Of a stretch of DNA of 64,000 bases, positions 61,201 to 64,000 are shown in pieces. How positions within the stretch are numbered: position 1 is the stretch's first letter; each line of letters starts with the position of its first letter. A program made the position numbers and the translations under genes. Below the pieces are notes generated by a model, which saw only the letters and a program-made list of their open reading frames with translations, made no database searches and was not told the origin of the DNA. This DNA comes from Aspidiotus rigidus (lineage: Eukaryota > Arthropoda > Insecta > Hemiptera > Diaspididae), in NCBI GenBank assembly GCA_035079385.1, contig JAVHKY010000029.1, positions 9,176,001 to 9,240,000 of the forward strand, written 5' to 3'.

Positions 61201-63115
61201 AAATTTGAGTTTTAATCACGACCCATGCAGCGGCTTGTCCACATACGAATAGTTGGACTATACACTAACCACATCACTAATTATATTTCGTTACTGGAAT
61301 GGTAGAAAAAGAGGCGCGAGAAGATACCAGTTATCAAGTTCGTACTGTTCGAGTCGTCTTTCCCTAAGACAACCAATAGGTGAAACAGAAAAGAAGCGAT
61401 CTCTTTGTCAATCATGAACAAACTAAGGAGAGGGCCAGGGAAACCCCGCCTTGCGTCTTAACTCTGAATCTCTGAGACTGCGGTCGTTTTATAAAACGCG
61501 AGTTGACTGCTAAGTTCAGATGGACCTAAGCCTAATAGATTCCTACAACCATTATTTGACTATAGCTGTGATAAATATTTTCAAAATAAGTATTCCAAGA
61601 CCATCGAAATATGTAAAGATAAAATACCTACTTATTAATTATTTACAGGATACTAGCTCTTTAAGAGAAAACCATAATTGGAAAATAGTGTCGACTCCAG
61701 CTTTTCAGGTAGTGCAACAACCAAATGAGAATTTGATTCAACTTTCAATCACCTTTCAAAGACACGTATTCTCGTATAAGAATATTTTCATTCATCCAAG
61801 TTTAGGTGAGTGACTACCCACAAAATTTCGAAAAGAAGTGCCCAACCCGAAAAAATATTGACAATTTTTTTATTTTCCACTTCCAGCTTTACTGTCGTTG
61901 TCACTCCTCTCATTTTGGTTGATTGACAGAATTTACAGTCGCATACTAGTCAACATTTTGACGACTACTGTACAACTGCTGCTTCTGTTAAGCTCGTTGA
62001 CGTTGATGCAAAGCTCTGGATCCAGAGGAACGACATTATGTAAGCATCTACTTAGGTACCTGATAAACAATGTTCTACAACGGGCATCAAGGGCTTCAAG
62101 GATTCAAAAGGGGGAACAAGGCTTAAGTGGGTAATTTGTACCAAATGAAGCCCGGGAATCCGAAGCGCCACGGAGATTTGGGGCCAACGGGGTAGTTTTT
62201 TCCATTTTTTCCAAAACTTCAGAGGGGAGACAAATTGTTTTCCGGGACATTTTATTAAATGCGTATTGTAATTTTATGCACTTATTCAAAAAATCTTTGA
62301 CCATCATTCTCGTATTTACATTGCAAGTTTCAATTTTTTTGATATTTTTAAATTGTATTTTCCTATCGGAATAAATTTCGTTACGTTTTGTTCAAGCAGC
62401 CTGATTTTTGAAAAACATTATTTCAAGGATGAAAAACATTTTTCTAAAGCAATATAAATGTGTCAAAAAAGTTCTTTTTTTTTTCTTTCTTTCTCACGGT
62501 TCCCGTATTTTTAATGATTCCTTAGAAGTTGACAATATTATACCTAGGTAGGCCTAGTGTGTAATATGAAAAAATCGCGTTCTAACGAACTAATTTTTAT
62601 CATTTTGTTTACAGATAATTTTTACGTGGATTCTATAATGACAAGTATAATTGGTATCATGTTTGCTCTCAAAAATGCGAAATTGATGTCAAAAATCACC
62701 AATACTCCTGGATATATGTTCGAGGTCATTGATGTTGCAACAGCTGTGCCATATGCTGGTCCAATTTTATCTAATCTGATCGTGAGTATACGACCCTACC
62801 TTCTGAAAAGAGGCTGTGTTCATTAGCTACTTGCTGAAACCGAAATCGAAAAACTCAAGTAGCCTAGAAGAGCAAATTAGAATTTGAATGAAATCTTTGA
62901 CATGATTATTATTTTGTTTTTCTCCTTTTATATTTTAGTTTGACCAAAATTATGGCCATGTAAATACGAAAGACGATGAGGATGAACTGATTGTGGATAA
63001 AAACTTGGAAAACAATCAAAAGTGGAAGATAATAAATAAGTTTTTCGATGTATTTGCGTTTGTGATAATTCTACTATACTTTATTTTACTTTATGGACTG
63101 AAATGGCTAATTTAG
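52281..63115 (+). CDS. Divergent Cys-loop ligand-gated ion channel-like receptor, right paralogue
   Basis: Nine exons join in phase to 460 residues: 52281-52380, 54365-54600, 54686-54730, 60532-60647, 60713-60944, 61649-61805, 61887-62039, 62615-62781 and 62939-63115. Exon count, all intron phases and the lengths of exons 3, 8 and 9 equal those of the left paralogue. Exon 1 is a signal peptide (MNLFNKVIVIYSIYLLFIVG). The extracellular domain has TQRLQQDLFCD, WMSNYLKWNPSDYESV, VWFPSVFKLNNA and the Cys-loop CESDPEAWPFEEWTC (C-x13-C). TM1 is IFIHPSL-ALLSLLSFWL, TM2 NILTTTVQLLLLL, TM3 IMTSIIGIMFAL and TM4 FAFVIILLYFILLYG. No vicinal Cys pair, no loop-B Trp and a short TM3-TM4 loop. Intron 4 is only 65 bases. 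Intron 3 is 5.8 kb because a LINE inserted. Both paralogues look intact, so they are probably expressed, but ligand and ion are unknown. A TATA-like motif precedes exon 1. Confidence 0.8.
53190..53840 (-). mobile_element. Penelope-like element fragment, copy 2, in intron 1 of the right Cys-loop gene
   Basis: Minus-strand translation gives REAHKQGDEGNVGIHNNLPM, then KRISNECTSSIV, and in a shifted frame CEQCEDIYI with a following Arg/Lys-rich stretch. This is the same order as copy 1 at 13 kb (NNPPMLKRIS, CKQCKGTYIGKT). Frameshifts break it. Its flank matches copy 1 as well (TGATTGGTTC, TTCTATTGACTACCTGGTTT). A long hairpin sits in it at 53323-53462. Confidence 0.5.
53323..53462. repeat. Long hairpin, about 56-bp arms
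   Basis: The left arm GAGGTAGTCTCGCTCAATGT continues AAACAAATGTGGAATC and AAAAATCAAGTGGTGGTG. The right arm is its reverse complement with only a few mismatches (CACCACCAGTTGATTTTT to GAGCGAGAATACCTC). The loop is about 27 bases. Copy 1 of the host element lacks this hairpin at the matching place. Confidence 0.85.
55058..59688 (-). mobile_element. Jockey-type non-LTR retrotransposon with 13-bp target duplication, decayed
   Basis: The element is flanked by TCTCTCGGTAGAT at 55045-55057 and 59689-59701. An oligo(T) run directly after the left copy is the A tail of a minus-strand insertion. Order from the 5' end: ORF1 (start near 59561-59525, MTAPAKQQNVNTPSN), CCHC zinc knuckles near 58350-58200 (CQKFGH, RCVKCGQGH, CALCLENHP), an APE endonuclease near 57774-57290 (GGDWNAKH), then reverse transcriptase (APGYDLVTAEVL, MDIEAAFDKVWHQG, AGVPQGSVLGP, TYADDTAIL) and a post-RT block (YLGAYLDRRLTWREHIKTKR). 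Breaks: a stop within the first zinc knuckle, frame changes around 56181-56390 and 57064-57480, and the 388-bp element at 58880. It lies in intron 3 of the right Cys-loop gene, antisense to it. Confidence 0.85.
58880..59267. mobile_element. Near-palindromic foldback element with CACTA ends and 3-bp target duplication
   Basis: Left end CACTACTGAACAGCTATCCT and right end AGGATAGCTGTTCAGTAGTG are reverse complements, and the match continues almost to the centre (about 185-bp arms; for example GTCCGTTTTTTGCTAGCACG in the left arm). TTA at 58877-58879 and 59268-59270 is the flanking duplication. CACTA ends with a 3-bp duplication fit the CACTA (EnSpm/CMC) superfamily. It has no coding capacity and sits inside the ORF1 part of the LINE. 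Confidence 0.8.
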
Positions 63116-64000
63116 AATTAGAAAAACGAACAAATAATAACTTTTTTCTCGTTGTACTATAAGTTGATGGTTTAAAAAAAAGAGAACGTTTAACTGTGGT
63201 TTTTAAAGATTTTTTAGAAGTATTTTTATTGTTCTTTCTTCGCAAAGGAAATATGAGTTGTAGTTTTACGTAGTACAAAGGTTGGATTCTATATTATATT
63301 CTTCAAGTTGCTATCGTGATTAAACAATGTGTTCAAGTGCCTACCAAAATATTATTGACAATCTACCATAGAAGGAACCAACTGGCATGATTTCATGAAA
63401 GAAAGCAAATTTTACATCGAAACTAAGAATGGATATTTTTTTTTTTTGCATGCAAGGTGTCGTATTAATTAAGTTAAAAAAAAGAAGGCTCTTCCCGGAC
63501 ATTTGAAAACTTTCATTTTGGTCAGGTTTCGAGCCACTATAGTGCTCTTTTTTCAGATCTTCATTGAGTTCTTATAATCGAAACTCGATGACCTGCAGCG
63601 AACGTTTCCTAAACTAGAACACTATTATATGAATAGTAGTGAAAACTGAAAATTGAAAACGAGTGTTCATGAAAAACCTACAGGTGCACGACTAAGAGTC
63701 GAGGTTAGGGATGTACATTGGAAAGAAATTTTTTCTTCCAATTAGATTTCTTTCCGGAAAGAAGATTATGGAAATTTATGGAACGTTTGAACAGTTTAAA
63801 ATATGAGAAAATATGTTTCGTTTCTCAGAAAAAAAAAATCTTTTTTCTTACCAAAACATTTCTTTAGAGCATAAAAACACGTTTTCAACATTTTTTCGAA
63901 ATGAAAATATGTTTTTAAAATTTATGGAAATTTTGGTCAGCAATGATAAAATACGTAAATTTCTTTCTTTCATTTCTTTCCTTTTCAAATAATTTTCTGG
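63116..64000. other. Downstream flank of the right Cys-loop gene
   Basis: The first part is the probable 3' UTR. From about 63710 to the end the DNA is rich in imperfect TTTCTTTCC and GGAAAGAAA words on both strands, a low-complexity repeat. No gene is recognised. Confidence 0.45.

Overview
This is a window of animal nuclear DNA, AT-rich, with many short spliced exons, GT-AG introns often under 100 bp, and abundant decayed transposons. The gene content points to an insect: a crooked-legs-type 18-finger zinc-finger gene and a pasiflora-like tetraspan gene. The presence of a UBF gene, which Drosophila lacks, suggests a non-dipteran such as a hemipteran. That last step is inference.

Layout, left to right. 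301-2152 (-) is the 5' part of a PHD-finger gene of the PHF3/DIDO1 type and runs off the left edge. 5155-6446 (+) is a pasiflora-like membrane protein. 7343-11696 (-) is a four-exon orphan gene with a signal peptide. 12.7-14.6 kb is transposon debris: a Penelope-like fragment carrying a hAT MITE, a reverse-transcriptase fragment and an inverted repeat. 16810-20926 (-) is crol, followed across a 1.9 kb gap by divergent UBF (22797-25958, +). 28476-31730 (+) is Integrator subunit 9, convergent with UPF3 (32140-34337, -). 36753-38489 (-) is a BTB-Kelch gene. 39-42 kb holds a MITE, a 46-bp satellite-like repeat, a hAT end and an extremely AT-rich tract.

The right third is dominated by two divergently transcribed paralogues, 42847-48662 (-) and 52281-63115 (+). 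I reconstruct both with the same nine-exon structure and the same intron phases. They encode Cys-loop (pentameric ligand-gated channel) proteins with an exact C-x13-C loop, but lack the vicinal cysteines and aromatic residues of an acetylcholine site. The 3.6 kb between them is full of repeats. Intron 3 of the right copy has been invaded by a Jockey-type LINE with a 13-bp target duplication, itself interrupted by a near-perfect palindromic element with CACTA ends. These two receptors are the best candidate here for something undescribed.

Housekeeping genes (rRNA transcription UBF, snRNA processing IntS9, nonsense-mediated decay UPF3) sit together in the middle but need not be functionally coupled. 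Exon boundaries were read by eye from splice motifs and phase. Gene names rest on recognised protein sequence, not on a database search.
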